Below the pieces are notes generated by a model that was given only the letters and a program-made list of their open reading frames with translations, was not told where the DNA came from and searched no databases. This document shows, piece after piece, positions 10,388 to 21,250 of a DNA stretch of 64,000 nucleotides. How positions within the stretch are numbered: the stretch's first letter is position 1; each line of letters begins with the position of its first letter. Origin of the DNA: Cladochytrium replicatum (taxonomy: Eukaryota; Chytridiomycota; Chytridiomycetes; Cladochytriales; Cladochytriaceae); NCBI GenBank assembly GCA_025526935.1, contig JAHLKD010000009.1, positions 124,001 through 188,000 of the forward strand, read 5' to 3'. The position numbers and the translations under genes were made by a program.

Positions 10388-11280
10388 TTAGGCCAAACCT
10401 GCCTGTCCCGGAATAACCGTTCCGTTCTTAATTGCCGCGAGGTGACCGCGAGCAACGTACCCATACGCAGGCATGTACTGGTCCAGCCACGGCAAGATCT
10501 CCTCCGCTCCAGGCTTGTTGCGCCAGTCGCGCATAAGATCGCACACGATCGCAAACAGCGAGACCAAGTGCACACCAGCGGACTGCATGCGCGCGTTCGC
10601 GGTGTCGCGGATCAGAGCCGTCGTGGTTCCGGACGCCTCGATGTTGGCCCAGACCGAGTAGCCGGCATCGCGGAGCGAGAGCGCGAGGAAGGCGGTGCAG
10701 ACATCGGTGACGATACCGGCGACGATGATCTGCTTGCGGCCAGTTGCTTCGATCGCGGCACGGAACTCGGCGTTGTCCCACGCGTCAACTTCACCGTTGC
10801 GTTTGACGAGCGGAGCGTTCGGGTACATGTCCAGGATCTCCTTGGGTAGCTGAAAGAAACGTACTTTGGATCAGTAGCTGCCTCAGTGCAATTTGGGCTT
10901 CATGGAGACTTACGGGGCCGTTGGGACCCGTCTGAGCGGAAGTGGACATGACGACGGGAATGTTGAAGAGTTTTCCGAGAGCCGAGTGGGCGATCATGTT
11001 GTCGCGGTAGAGAGTAGCGTCCCAGTCGCGAGCGAGGTTGTACAACCCGACTTGCAAGTCCAAGATCACGAGGACCGCCTTGTCCTTGTCAAGGCGCTCA
11101 AAGGGAACCGAGTTACCTGTTTGACGCAAAATGAGAATACCTGCATTCAATAGCCCTCACTGTTGGTGGACACTCACCATTGGTGCGCCTGTCAATCCTG
11201 GTGAATTGACCTCCAAGAACCCCGCCGTTGGCGACATTAGTCAGAGCGACCAGAAAAGAGAGAAGGAGGAACAGCTTCAT
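10388..11280 (-). CDS. Secreted YcaC-like isochorismatase-family hydrolase, copy B
   Basis: Three exons (11280-11178, 11116-10914, 10849-10388) give 255 residues with the same layout as copy A: signal peptide (MKLFLLLSFLVALTNVANGG), Asp in VILDLQVGL, Lys in VKRNGEVDAWDN, Cys in AGIVTDVC. Exon 2, intron 2 and most of exon 3 are nearly identical in DNA to copy A. Exon 1, intron 1 and the last 60-70 bases of exon 3 differ much more, which suggests recent gene conversion. The gene is divergent from membrane-anchored copy C, with about 525 bp between the two ATGs, so the two may share a promoter region. Substrate unknown. Confidence 0.9.
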
Positions 11281-11804
11281 GATTGCTCAAACGATTGAGA
11301 ATGAATGGAGATGCTTGCGTGAGCTTGAACTGCTGGATGGATCCGTGGCAGGTATCAAGCGGAAGCTTTTATAGCTGTGGTTTTTTCTCTTTTTTTTCTG
11401 GTACATCAACACGGCGCTGCTTCTTCCGACCCGCTTCATCCAGCGCACAACAGTTCCCCTGGTATTATTCCCGGCCCGATCCAGGATTATTGCTGCATCA
11501 CAATATCAACAAATTTACACCTGCACCAGAAAATTCCCACAAGTTTTGCCCTCCCGGCATTGCTGCGCACACGGAAATTGAAATGGACCGAAATAAACCG
11601 AAACACACCAGGCATCCGGTGAACATTGCTCGCGAATAGCCTCACGCATTCGGCTTTTTTCAACTTCAGCCGACCCGTACACTCAATGCCTCAAAAGGGC
11701 CACAAATTTGAGGAGATCGACAGACGAGTTTAACAAGGTCAATTTCTGAGATCAAGCCTATCGTACTAGTTGCCACTCTTCACCAACTGCTGCTTTGCAA
11801 AATC
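11281..11804. promoter_or_regulatory. Divergent promoter region between isochorismatase copies B and C
   Basis: No coding sequence is seen. The start codons of two homologous genes on opposite strands flank it. A CTATAAAAG box (TATA-like on the minus strand, complement of CTTTTATAG at about 11366) lies about 85 bp upstream of the copy B ATG. No TATA box was identified for copy C. Confidence 0.4.
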
Positions 11805-12963
11805 ATGCGCTTCCCGGCTGCTTGGATCCAAGTAGCGGGTCTGTTTGTTCTACTTGGAGAGCTTGTTGTTGCTACACTTGAGTTTGGCAACTTGGATAAG
11901 TATGAACGCCTTTATGCCCGATCAGGTGAGTACCTCTTCTTATTTATCTGCATCAACTAATTGCTTGGCCTCTACTTTAAGGAGACTATGGGTTCGAGCG
12001 TCTGGACAAGAATCACGCAGTGCTTGTGATCCTGGACTTGCAAGTTGGCCTCTACCATCTGGCTCGTGACTGGGACCCGACGCTTTTCCGTGACAACATG
12101 ATGGCGCATTCAGCAATTGGGAAGATCTTTGACATTCCTGTTGTGATGACCACTTCCGCTCAGACCGGTCCCAACGGTCCGGTAGGTACTAATTTTGTTA
12201 AAATAAGCAATTTCTTACTCTATTTATTCAACAGCTGCCCAAGGAAATTCTTGACATGTATCCGAATGCCCCGCTCATCAAACGAAACGGAGAGGTTGAC
12301 GCGTGGGACAATGAAGAATTCCGCGCTGCCATCCGCGCGACCGGTCGCAAGCAGATTATCATCGCCGGTATTGTTACTGACGTGTGCACTACATTCCTAG
12401 CGCTCTCGCTCCGCGCCGAAGGCTACTCCGTTTGGGCCAACATCGAAGCTTCAGGAACCACGTCGGAGTTGATCCGTAACGGCGCAAATGCGCAGATGGA
12501 GGCCGCCGGTGTACAAATGGTCTCGCTGTTCTCGATCGTGTGTGACCTCATGCGCGACTGGAGGGACATTCCGGGCGCCGAGACTATCCTTCCCTGGTTG
12601 GACCGATACATGCCTGTGTACGGCTACGTTGCTCGAGGCCACTTGTCTGCGATCAACAATGGAACCGTCATTCCGGGCCAAGAGAACTTGGGAAGTGTGA
12701 TTGTCGCTGCAGCTGCTCAGCCTGCTTCCGAAGGAGCGCGTGGACTCACGTCGATGGAGATTGGTTTGGCGTCAGGCGGTGGAGCTCTTGGAGTGCTGCT
12801 GGCAGCCGTAGGTGCATTGATCTACGCAAGGAACAGCCGCAGAAAGTCGAGGCTTGCGGTAACTTCGATCACCCAGGCTGGATGGCAAGAGGTCCCTACA
12901 GCCCAGCGTCCTGTTGCAGAAGAATCAGGGGTTGCACAAGTCGAAGCAGAACCTTTGAACTGA
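11805..12963 (+). CDS. Membrane-anchored YcaC-like isochorismatase-family hydrolase, copy C
   Basis: Three exons (11805-11925, 11982-12181, 12235-12963) give 349 residues. An N-terminal hydrophobic segment (VAGLFVLLGELVVATL) is a signal peptide. The hydrolase domain has Asp59 (VILDLQVGL), Lys123 (IKRNGEVDAWDN) and Cys158 (AGIVTDVC). Unlike copies A and B it continues for about 90 residues: an Ala/Gly spacer, one strong membrane helix at about 284-305 (ALGVLLAAVGALIYA), a basic stop-transfer RNSRRKSR, and a roughly 45-residue tail. The expected topology is type I, with the enzyme outside or lumenal and the tail in the cytosol. The second intron position is the same as in copies A and B. The substrate is not known. 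Confidence 0.9.
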
Positions 12964-13190
12964 ACAAACCGCATATTTTTATTATCACAACCGGCCGTTA
13001 CTTTGTTTTCTATGATTGATGTATTGTTCGTGTCGTAGATCATAAGCGACATGAGGGTTGTTTTTCCGAGCGCTTGTCTATTAGTGTTTGGTTTTTCCCT
13101 GCCAATACATCACATCCTGTTCGTCTCACAAAAACCATTCTCTGCTATTTTCTAAGTTCTTTAAAACCCACAAGCCACAAAGGCTCCTCC

Positions 13191-14914
13191 ATGCTCGGGT
13201 ATGGCACCATCGGCGGCACCAACTCAACGCCCAGGAAGCACAAGTCATGGCTGAGAGCCAGGGACCTCTTCAAGAGAAAAGACTTGGGTGTGTTTATCGG
13301 CGGAAGTGTGCTGATTGTCGCGCCGTGTGTCCTGTTCAGCATATACGTGTATGTCGATTTGTGTTCCAGCTAGTAACATCGTCTTAACTTATTGCTTGTC
13401 TTCTCTAAGCATTCCGTACCTATTATCTCAGGGATGGGGAATCGCCGTCTTTGTGTTTGCGTGGTTGTTGGCATTGACACTATCGAGCATGTTCGTTACA
13501 AGCATCACTGATCCTGGCGTGAGTGGCATTGCATTCCTGAGCCGCAGGGTTGATGATTGACGTACGACTTCTCTAGTTTCTTCCGCACGACCTTCACCCT
13601 GACCTCTTCTACCACGATGTTCTCCCGCCCGATGCTCACCCTGCGGCACTCAATGCCTCTGCCAACTACATCCCGCCACCTCCGCTGAGCTCCGTAGGAC
13701 GTAGTGAGAGTCTCGAAGATGCAGCTCGGCATTTCCTAGAGTCGTCAAACCCGCTTGCACATGCAATGGGATCCGAGGGACCATCCAATGCAACGAGCAA
13801 CACCTCCTTGCTTCCTCAGGGCTATCCGTTCATTCCTGCTGTTGGCACGAGTGCTTCGCCTGCGCGAACTTTGCGCCAGGCTCGCCCGATGCTTTCATTG
13901 ACCAGGGACATCACCGTGAACGGTGTTCCCATGAAAATCAAATACTGCGAAACATGCAATATATGGAGACCCCCAAGGACCTCGCATTGCTCTGCTTGCG
14001 GACACTGCGTTGAAGTACATGATCACCATTGCCCATGGATGGCAAATTGCATCGGCAAACGCAACTACCGCTTCTTCTTTGCATTTTTGGTGTCGTGCTT
14101 GCTTCTGGATATTTATGTGTTTGCATGGTCGGTCGCGTACATTGTCATTTTGATCCGGTCGGGTCCACGGCAGTTTAGGGACTTTTTCGACGTGTTGGCT
14201 CACCACCCGGTTGTGTTGCTGCTGATATTGTTTACCTTCCTCATGATGTTCTCGCTTCTTGGAATGGTGGCGTACCATAGCTGGATCACCTCGGAGAACT
14301 TGACTACACACGAGCAGGTATTTCGAGAAGTAGTTTGTTGTCCCAGCAATTCCTCACGCAAAATTGATGTGAAGCTCCGAAGTCAGGTCTATTATGAAAC
14401 GATGAACGGTAGGCGAACCGGTCGACGAATTCGACACCCGTTCCACAAGGGCTCTGCGATGGAGAACATCAAGTGGGTTCTCTGTCGCCCAATTGAGATC
14501 AGGTACTTGTCTTTATTGATCTACTGTATAATTATCATTAATACAGATCCTTCTGTCTTGTTCTGACTCAGCTATTTGTACTGGGACTACGCTCCGATTC
14601 CCACAGAAATCCGTGAACATGACGCAGACGACGTCGAGGAAGGGATATCGGTAGAACCGAACAGTTCTCACGTCATAGATATTGCTCCACAACGCGCGAG
14701 CGGTGAAGGTGTGCATGCTGGTTCGCAACATCTTGTTGCACCGCAGGAGGGAGAAGTCACACCCCTACGCTCTTCTTGCGAGTTGCAGACCCCGCCGCTT
14801 TCACCACCATCGATGCCTTCATCCAACCGGACAGGTGCTGCACAGAGCGATGCTCCGGTGCAGCAGGCGATTCCGTCTCCCGCTCCATCGCACAGCTCAC
14901 ACAGCCGACATTGA
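13191..14914 (+). CDS. DHHC-type protein S-acyltransferase (ERF2/PFA-like)
   Basis: Four exons (13191-13348, 13410-13518, 13577-14502, 14572-14914) give 511 residues. The enzyme transfers palmitate to Cys of membrane-associated proteins, usually at the Golgi or ER. The cysteine-rich domain reads KYCETCNIWRPPRTSHCSAC and ends in VHDHHCPWMANCIG; DHHC is at residues 238-241. Two membrane helices precede it (about 35-50 and 63-83) and two follow. The TDPG motif just after the second helix is typical of the family. An unusual Ser/Pro/Ala-rich loop of about 110 residues separates TDPG from the zinc-binding domain. The C-terminal tail is polar and low complexity. An in-frame open stretch extends upstream of 13191, so the start is a choice: the ATG at 13191 is the first that gives a normal fungal N-terminus. 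Confidence 0.9.
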
Positions 14915-15225
14915 GAGCAACACATACCATCAGCTGTGATGGTTTCTGCGTAGTTTGGGGTCGCACTGATTGGATTCTTACGAAAATGAGAATGTAACCT
15001 TCTCAAGCCTAAAGTAAAAAGATATTCTCTTCGAAACATTCCATTTCAACATAAACATTAACACTTAATGCACCGAATTGTATTTTCATCACCCTCCTTC
15101 ACATTCCAGTAGAGCATAGAAGCTCTCCATCCTTTCCCATCACACTTCGGCGTTCTAACCTTGCTGAACCTTCTCCTCTCTATGTCAAGCAAAACAATGA
15201 TGGGGCTCTCGTCTTCTATCCGACA
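14915..15225. other. Intergenic, no gene seen
   Basis: This is the 3' flank of the DHHC gene. It is AT-rich after 15000 and has no frame of note. Confidence 0.4.
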
Positions 15226-16160
15226 CTACGTCATGAGCCATCGAGAGTCATCTGAGATCGCTGAAGATGCTATATGAGCATCCATTATCCACCACGGGCT
15301 GGCCAACTTGACAAATATTTCTTCTCGGTCACCATAGAGTTTCCATATCTTGAGATGGCTGGGGTTTCCACAAGATGCTACAAGATATCTAGAAGTAGCC
15401 AAAAGCTTCAACGCTCTGGTGGATAGAAAGCTGGTAACAGTGATCTTATCTGAAGACCTGTATGCTCCATTTGGTCTCAATACGAACTGACAATGCCGCA
15501 ATCACGGCACCATGTGTGAATCCTGGACCGTCACTGAACTCTTCTTGGACAAGGGACTCAATTGAGGCAAAATTTGCTATAAATGGATCACTGCAGCACT
15601 GCATTTCTAATTCATCTTCGTATCGCCAAAGGCCAAAAACCCACTCAGCTTTAGTATCATGGAAGTTGTTCGCCGATGAAGACTCAAGCTGGGTCTACCA
15701 GAGAATAGCTAGAAAGCCATGTTGCTTCCTTATTTCAGCAATATATGAACTACCCGTGATGCGATTGCAAATTTCTGGCTTCTCTAAGAGAACACAATGT
15801 GGAGCCTACCATTTTCCTCCCTCCAAAGGATCCCAAACAAGAAGCATATCAGAGTTTGCATCATCGTCATCCCACACATAGAGAAATACTTTTGAGCTTT
15901 CATTTGATGTGTAGAAACCAACACTTCCTTCGATAAGTGATAAAGTGGATTTTCAGGAAAGTTTTGTGGATTAAATGATCGTGGTACCCAATCATGCGAT
16001 TCTGCGGACAACTTGCAAAAATGGCAATGGTCTGTGCTGCTTCCAATTGTACGAATTAGCCTTCCATTATGTGGGTGGAAGATTTGTTTCTGCTTCGGAA
16101 GGAAATTTCTTCTGTTGTATCCAGCTCAGGGTGTTTGATCTGAATAAGTTAAATTAAAAT
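15226..16160 (-). pseudogene. Beta-propeller-like relic
   Basis: Minus-strand translation gives coherent protein-like blocks in at least two frames, broken by shifts near 15880 and 15480. Examples are LVASCGNPSHLKIWKLYG (15.35 kb), DMLLVWDPLEGGKW (15.83 kb) and AEWVFGLWRYEDE (15.63 kb). Alternating hydrophobic strands ending in xxIWK, LVWD or LWRY are what WD-repeat blades look like. It lies just downstream of the TIR-like block on the same strand and may have been its C-terminal part or a separate gene. Low confidence on family. Confidence 0.35.
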
Positions 16161-16407
16161 GTTCAATAAACGGATCAGAAATTTGCCAATTGATAGTAAT
16201 GAATCGTAATCACTGTTCCTCAATATTTCTCAGTGAATCAACATATTTGCCATAGCTGATCTCCTTACTAAAACTTCAAGTATAGCACCAGATCATTTTT
16301 AAAATAATATGAAGTAGACATACATACGTGACTTAAATTGAGCCATATTAAACTCCATCTTCTTAGCTAGCTGAAAAATACTATCTGCTAACCTGCAAGG
16401 AATACTA

Positions 16408-17140
16408 TCAATTACCTCTTAATAGCATCTGCATTCGTACGCACCGATTCAATGACAAACCTGCATCTTCTCCCCCTTCTAAACCATAAATGTGCTTTGT
16501 GAATAGGTCTTTCATCAAGGTGTGAACTGTCAATTGTTGATCAGCAAATATGATTTTCGAGAGATGGTGCATATTTGTAGAATCTTTGTACTCTTTTAGT
16601 GAAAAAAATGTCGAACCCAGGAGTGATAAGACGGGATAAACTTCAATCAATCCTTTGCTGCTAAGATACAATGCAATTTCCCACTGACAACAGATTTACT
16701 AAAATCAAAATCAGTTCATGGTACACTTGACTTTTATAACTGCATACTTCCAATAGCATATTTTCTGTTACCATATCATCCATTTCAATTAAACATTCAA
16801 GAGAATTCTTGCTAATAAATATTACCACAACTGAACTTCGAAGAATTCCATCAAAGAAGCCTTGAAGCCAATCCTTCCCTGGCACTAAGTATATTGAGTC
16901 TAACAGTGAACCATGGGACTTAGAATCTAATGCCAGTGCTAAACTACGGGCATAAGCTGCATCTGTTTTGCGGTGGCTACATTGTTTTAGTCTATTTAGT
17001 ATCATTAAAGAATACACTACTCACCTGATAAATATTTGGTGCAAGATCTGTGACAGAAGTGTTTGAATCCACTATTTTTTAATGCTTCATCAAGTACAGT
17101 GTTTAATATCAAGCAGTTATCATTAATTTCTGTATACTGG
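16408..17140 (-). pseudogene. TIR-domain block
   Basis: The minus-strand frames contain HRKTDAAYARSLALAL, then LDSIYLVPGKDW, then GFFDGILRSSVVVIFIS and KNSLE, followed (across an apparent intron at about 16.67 kb) by GLIEVYPVL and TVHTLMKDLFTKHIYGLEG. The order (hydrophilic box 1 side, the LD...L..G..W..GF...L..S.VVV..IS core, then the I(E)VYPV strand) is that of a Toll/interleukin-1 receptor domain, as found in microbial and invertebrate NLR-like proteins. The conserved start (FLSY-like) is not visible. A candidate intron, with donor GTGAGTAG and an acceptor before CCACCGC, precedes the block. I call it a relic because flanking segments on the same strand carry stops. Confidence 0.5.
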
Positions 17141-17375
17141 AAAACAAGTTATATACAACTTAAAAATAAGAGCAGAAGTTCATACCTGGTACTGGTACAA
17201 TAGATTTCCTGCAAAGCTGTACATGTCCTCAAGGTCTTCAGTGTCCAAGTTTGAATCTTGTTGTGCTGGACTATTTTCAGAATAAACTGAAATTTTCTAT
17301 AAGATGCATTATCAATTTCATCTTCTGTTGCTTCCAATTCAATAACCATGCCAGCCGAATGAAATTGTTTTGGCA

Positions 17376-20300
17376 TGTCACTTCATTTTGTTTTAATATA
17401 GGGTGATTCTTCACTCAACTGTTTCATCTCATCATAATTTCCTTGTGATTCTGCAATAATCTCCAAAGCATCAAGTATATGCAACTTCCAGATGCTCACG
17501 AGTAACATAAACGTTCACCATAATGGCAAGTGACTCTTCAAACAATCTCTAAGCCTCTAATGATTCACCTCTTGACTGAGCAACTGCTCCAAGCTTGTAA
17601 ACTATCCGAGCAACATCAATATGCATTCGAGTTCTGCACTTTTTGACTGTAACTTCTAGCAATTCCTCAAATAGCTGCTTTGCTTTGGTGAGCTCACCTT
17701 GTTGTTCTGCAACATTCCCCATTTTTGCAAGTGTTTGGGCCACATGTACATGATCCCATGATCCCGGGTGCAATACACTTTAACTTTTATAGCAAGTGAC
17801 TCATAAAATTGGATTGCTTTAGCAAAATTCACCTTGTTTGAAAGCAACTACGCCAAAAATCAAAACTGTGAAGAAAGTTCGGAGTTTGAGGCACATGACG
17901 ATGAATGAAATCTGAATGTGTGAGTAAAATAGCAGCTAGTTGAATATTCAAAGATTCAAATTGATTATTTTCAATAGCTGGAAATGCTTCTAGGAGTGAA
18001 TTTATGGCTATCTGCAACATCAAGGGTTTTGAGGTTGTAGTCAGTTCAGACAGTAACTTCTTGAGTGAGTGAATGCATTGAAACTATGTGACCGGATGAA
18101 TCTTGTAAGAGTGATTGGCTACCCAGCTGCCTTAGCAAATTCTTTACAGCAGATGGATCATCTGCTAAGATAAAATATTCAGAGTGTGTAACCTGTAATT
18201 GTACTGCAACTTGATGGATTAGATCCACAGGGATCTCATGACTGCCACAGAATGAGAGAGTCTGTACCAGCAACAAGGCTGCAGGACTAATAACATTCAG
18301 AACTGCATGTATAATCGCAAGAAGTGATCTTGATGAATCTCCGACTGTGGTGTCTGGATTTTGTGCAACAAAGCTATTGATGTTTGCAACAAGATCAGAG
18401 AAGCTTGCTTGATCTCTTTCTTCAATAAATGCAGCAGCCTGCTCTGCCGCATGTGGCAATCCTGCCACATGCTCCAAAAGTTTTTCAAGTGCAATCACCT
18501 CCTGTTGATTTGTGAGAATAGTAAGGATCGGCAGGTTTTCGGGTCTTCTGGGTCAGGTTCGGGTCTATTGACACAATGTACCTGATCCAACAGGTGGGTT
18601 TTCAGGAAAGCTTTTCGGGTTGGATCTGGGTCGGCTATCGGGTTGGATCTGGGTCGGCTATCGGGTCCAGAAGCAAAGGCCTTATTGGGTCGAGCTTTAG
18701 ATCCGTGTAGAACCTGATCTCATAAGAAAAGATAGAAGGAAGCCATTTGTATTTTCTGTCCACCAGGACACTTTCCAAGATGACAATCGAGGTTTTGTAA
18801 CAAATATTTCTATCCACAACAGACCTCGAGAGCTGCACTTTCTGTCCACGCGGACACTTTCCAAGAAGACACAATCGAGATTTTGTTTTACCTTCTGCTA
18901 GTTCAAGTTAAACTCAAAATGGACAGGGTCAGGGTCAGGTACAGGTTTCAATAACTGCAGGTCCTGGTTTGGCGCTGCTACCCGCAGTGACCCGGCGGAC
19001 CCCCGGAGATACACTACCCGACATTCAGGTTTTTTCAGGTTGACTGTCTAACCCGGACCTGACCACTTAATTTGATATCTTGATCCAGAATCTGGGCCAG
19101 CAATGATTTATCATCCAGGTTGTCCAGTATCAGAAGGTATCGATGCATTGCTGCAAAGCTGTCACACATGTAGTGGATAACATCCTCTTGAGCCATTGTT
19201 TCAAAATTGTCCAAAATAACGTAATCATAGAAAGATTGATGCAGTCTGGCACACTCTAATGCAATACTCGACTTCCCTATACCCCCTGGTGCAACCAATA
19301 TAGTTGCTCCATGATTGACTAGCTGCTCTTGAATGTTCTTCAATACATCATCACGCAAAGTGAAATAGAGCAGAGGCATTGGTAACACTTGAAGGTTGTC
19401 TGGCAAAAATCATATGGTAGAATTGATTATCTAACAGTAATGTCAAATACCTCTTCAGCTTTCTAAGTCTTTAACTTAAACAAGAGATATTTACTGCATT
19501 GTCACAATCATATCTCATACCCAAAGTGGTCAAGCTTTGACAAGCCTGATACTGTATCTGGTGTTCCATTAACCGGCAAACAAGTCTCCATAGGTAGATC
19601 TTCTACACTTTGATATTTCAGAAATTGTGGAAGGGCATAGAATGTGAAAATTATCAAGTGTGCAAATGCCCTTTGGCTCGATGCTCAGTTTGGCTGACCT
19701 CAAGATTGAATTTATTTCTTCAGATATTTTGTCAGAATCAAATATCTCATTTTTCTGCAATGCAACCTTCCCTGCTATTATTTCTTGATTATTAGATATC
19801 CAAAGAAGTAGCCTTCTGAACTCATTATGACTCAAATATACTCCTTCTCTGCCCAGTTCAAGCTGATAGTACTGGAGGAAGTATTTGTGATTACATTCAT
19901 GAACATTCAAAAGTGTTGCATATGAGAGGCGATTTCTTTGATCTTTTGCCACTTTTACAAGCTAGTCAGGCATTGTACATGAATGACGTGATCTCTGTGT
20001 CAGGAATTAGAACCGGTTTGTCAGTCACTAATTGACCACAAGCAGTGACCAAACTGGGTGATTCATCATCATAACTTGCCTTCAGGAAACCTTTACGCAA
20101 TGTTGCACACACAAGTCCAGACTCATCATGGGTTTGCTTGTTTGAAAAGCTGAATCTGAAAATGAATTGACATGTTTCATCCCTGATTTTTGAATCATAA
20201 TCTCCATTCTTCTAATATAGCATGCACATATTTCTAGAGTAATGCGCTAATTGGTGCTCATTAAAGATTCTCGTAATTACATCAGCAAACTCCAAAAGTT

Positions 20301-21250
20301 TCTGCAGATTCAAAGAATGGTTCAGAATTATAACTAATTTCATTTGTAGCTCTTTCTTCGTTAAACTTTTTAAAATTTGGAGGAGACGGTAACATCATTT
20401 GCTGAGATGGAACAAAGATAGAGCTGCAAATATGGCCAGCAAAACCAGTTTTTAGATCAGCAGGATATCTGCACAAAGATGATTTACGAGATCAATTAAT
20501 ATTAGTAGAAACTGGAACCCTATAATTAGATATCCTTGTCTGTGTCCTTGAAATTCTGGTGTCAACTGCCAAAGAAATTCTTTGAGCTTTATAGTCTCAT
20601 CCTCTGGCAATTTTTGTTCACTCAAGCACAAATCATTTGTTTTGTCTCCTATTGTCTGTAACAACCCATATTTTGAATCATGCAAATCTTCATCTAGATC
20701 TGAAGAGAAAACGTGCATTGTGAAGTATCTGTCATGCCCAATTGACTTCTTAAGATGCTTCTGTTCAATAAAATCAAAGGCACTTTGAGCTGGTTTTCAC
20801 CTTTTATCTAGCTCAGCAGTTTTGCAGATTGGTGTTAGAGCACCGTTAATCTCAAGATTCCAACTTTCATCACTTCTTGAAACAGAAAATTTCTGGTCAC
20901 AGACTCTGATTTCAGTTACTGAAAACCAGCCTGCAACCAAACATGTATATTGTGAAATTGTTGCTTTTGAGATGAATTCAGCCTCAGTTGTATTAATGCA
21001 TATCATATTTGAGACACTTTGATCTATATTGAACATTAACCTGTATTTTTGCAAATGCAGAAAAGCAAGCATTTGATTAAGAAGTGTATAAATCCTTGCT
21101 CCTTTTCTGATGTGCTGAAAGAAAATTGAGGATGAGGAAAAACAAGAAAAATTTTTGCAATTTGATTCTTGATCGAATGATCATTGTGGACTTTAAGTAT
21201 GAAACGATCCCTGGCTACTGCTTTATCAGCTAATAGTCCCAAATCCTACT
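17376..21250 (-). pseudogene. NLR-like (NB-ARC/TPR) gene, disrupted
   Basis: Coherent minus-strand blocks, in order: an unrecognised N-terminal region (21.2-19.57 kb, for example SSIFVPSQQMMLPSPPNF and KGFLKASYDDESPSLVT). Then an NTPase: P-loop APGGIGKSSIALECA and Walker B YLLILDNLDD at 19.3-19.1 kb. Then, beyond an inserted element, the GLPHAAEQAAAFIEE motif and a winged-helix-like region to 18.05 kb. Finally kinesin-light-chain-type TPRs at 17.85-17.4 kb (KAIQFYESLAIKVKVY, VAQTLAKMGNVAEQQGELTK). Such STAND proteins are signal-sensing ATPases of innate immunity and heterokaryon incompatibility. Damage: a TAG inside a TPR at 17.55 kb (before RLFEESLAI), a frameshift near 17.76 kb, a stop after LEVAYT, and the insertion between Walker B and GLPHA. 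Some introns are plausible (for example the donor after HSLTQE), so the ancestor had several exons. Confidence 0.6.
18522..19069. mobile_element. Small non-autonomous hAT-like element
   Basis: It starts TAAGGATCGGCAGG, which matches 13 of 14 bases of the left terminus of the 5.4-kb hAT element at 48156 (TAAGGATCGGCGGG). It ends in a sequence like that element's right terminus (AACCCGGACCTGACC...CTTA). Inside are the same subterminal blocks CTGTCCAC.AGGACACTTTCC and ACAGACCTCGAGAGCTG seen at 48520-48620, but no transposase. It sits inside the NB-ARC relic. I could not find a convincing 8-bp target duplication (flanks GAGAATAG and ATTTGATA), so the boundaries may be eroded or the element old. 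Confidence 0.7.

Noticed and set aside
8756-12963. Calling the hydrolases salicylate-lowering virulence effectors
   Set aside because: The motifs are YcaC-like rather than those of known effector isochorismatases, and host and lifestyle are unknown.
18500-19070. An 8-bp target duplication for the small hAT-like element
   Set aside because: The flanking octamers GAGAATAG and ATTTGATA do not match in any shift I tried, so no duplication is claimed.
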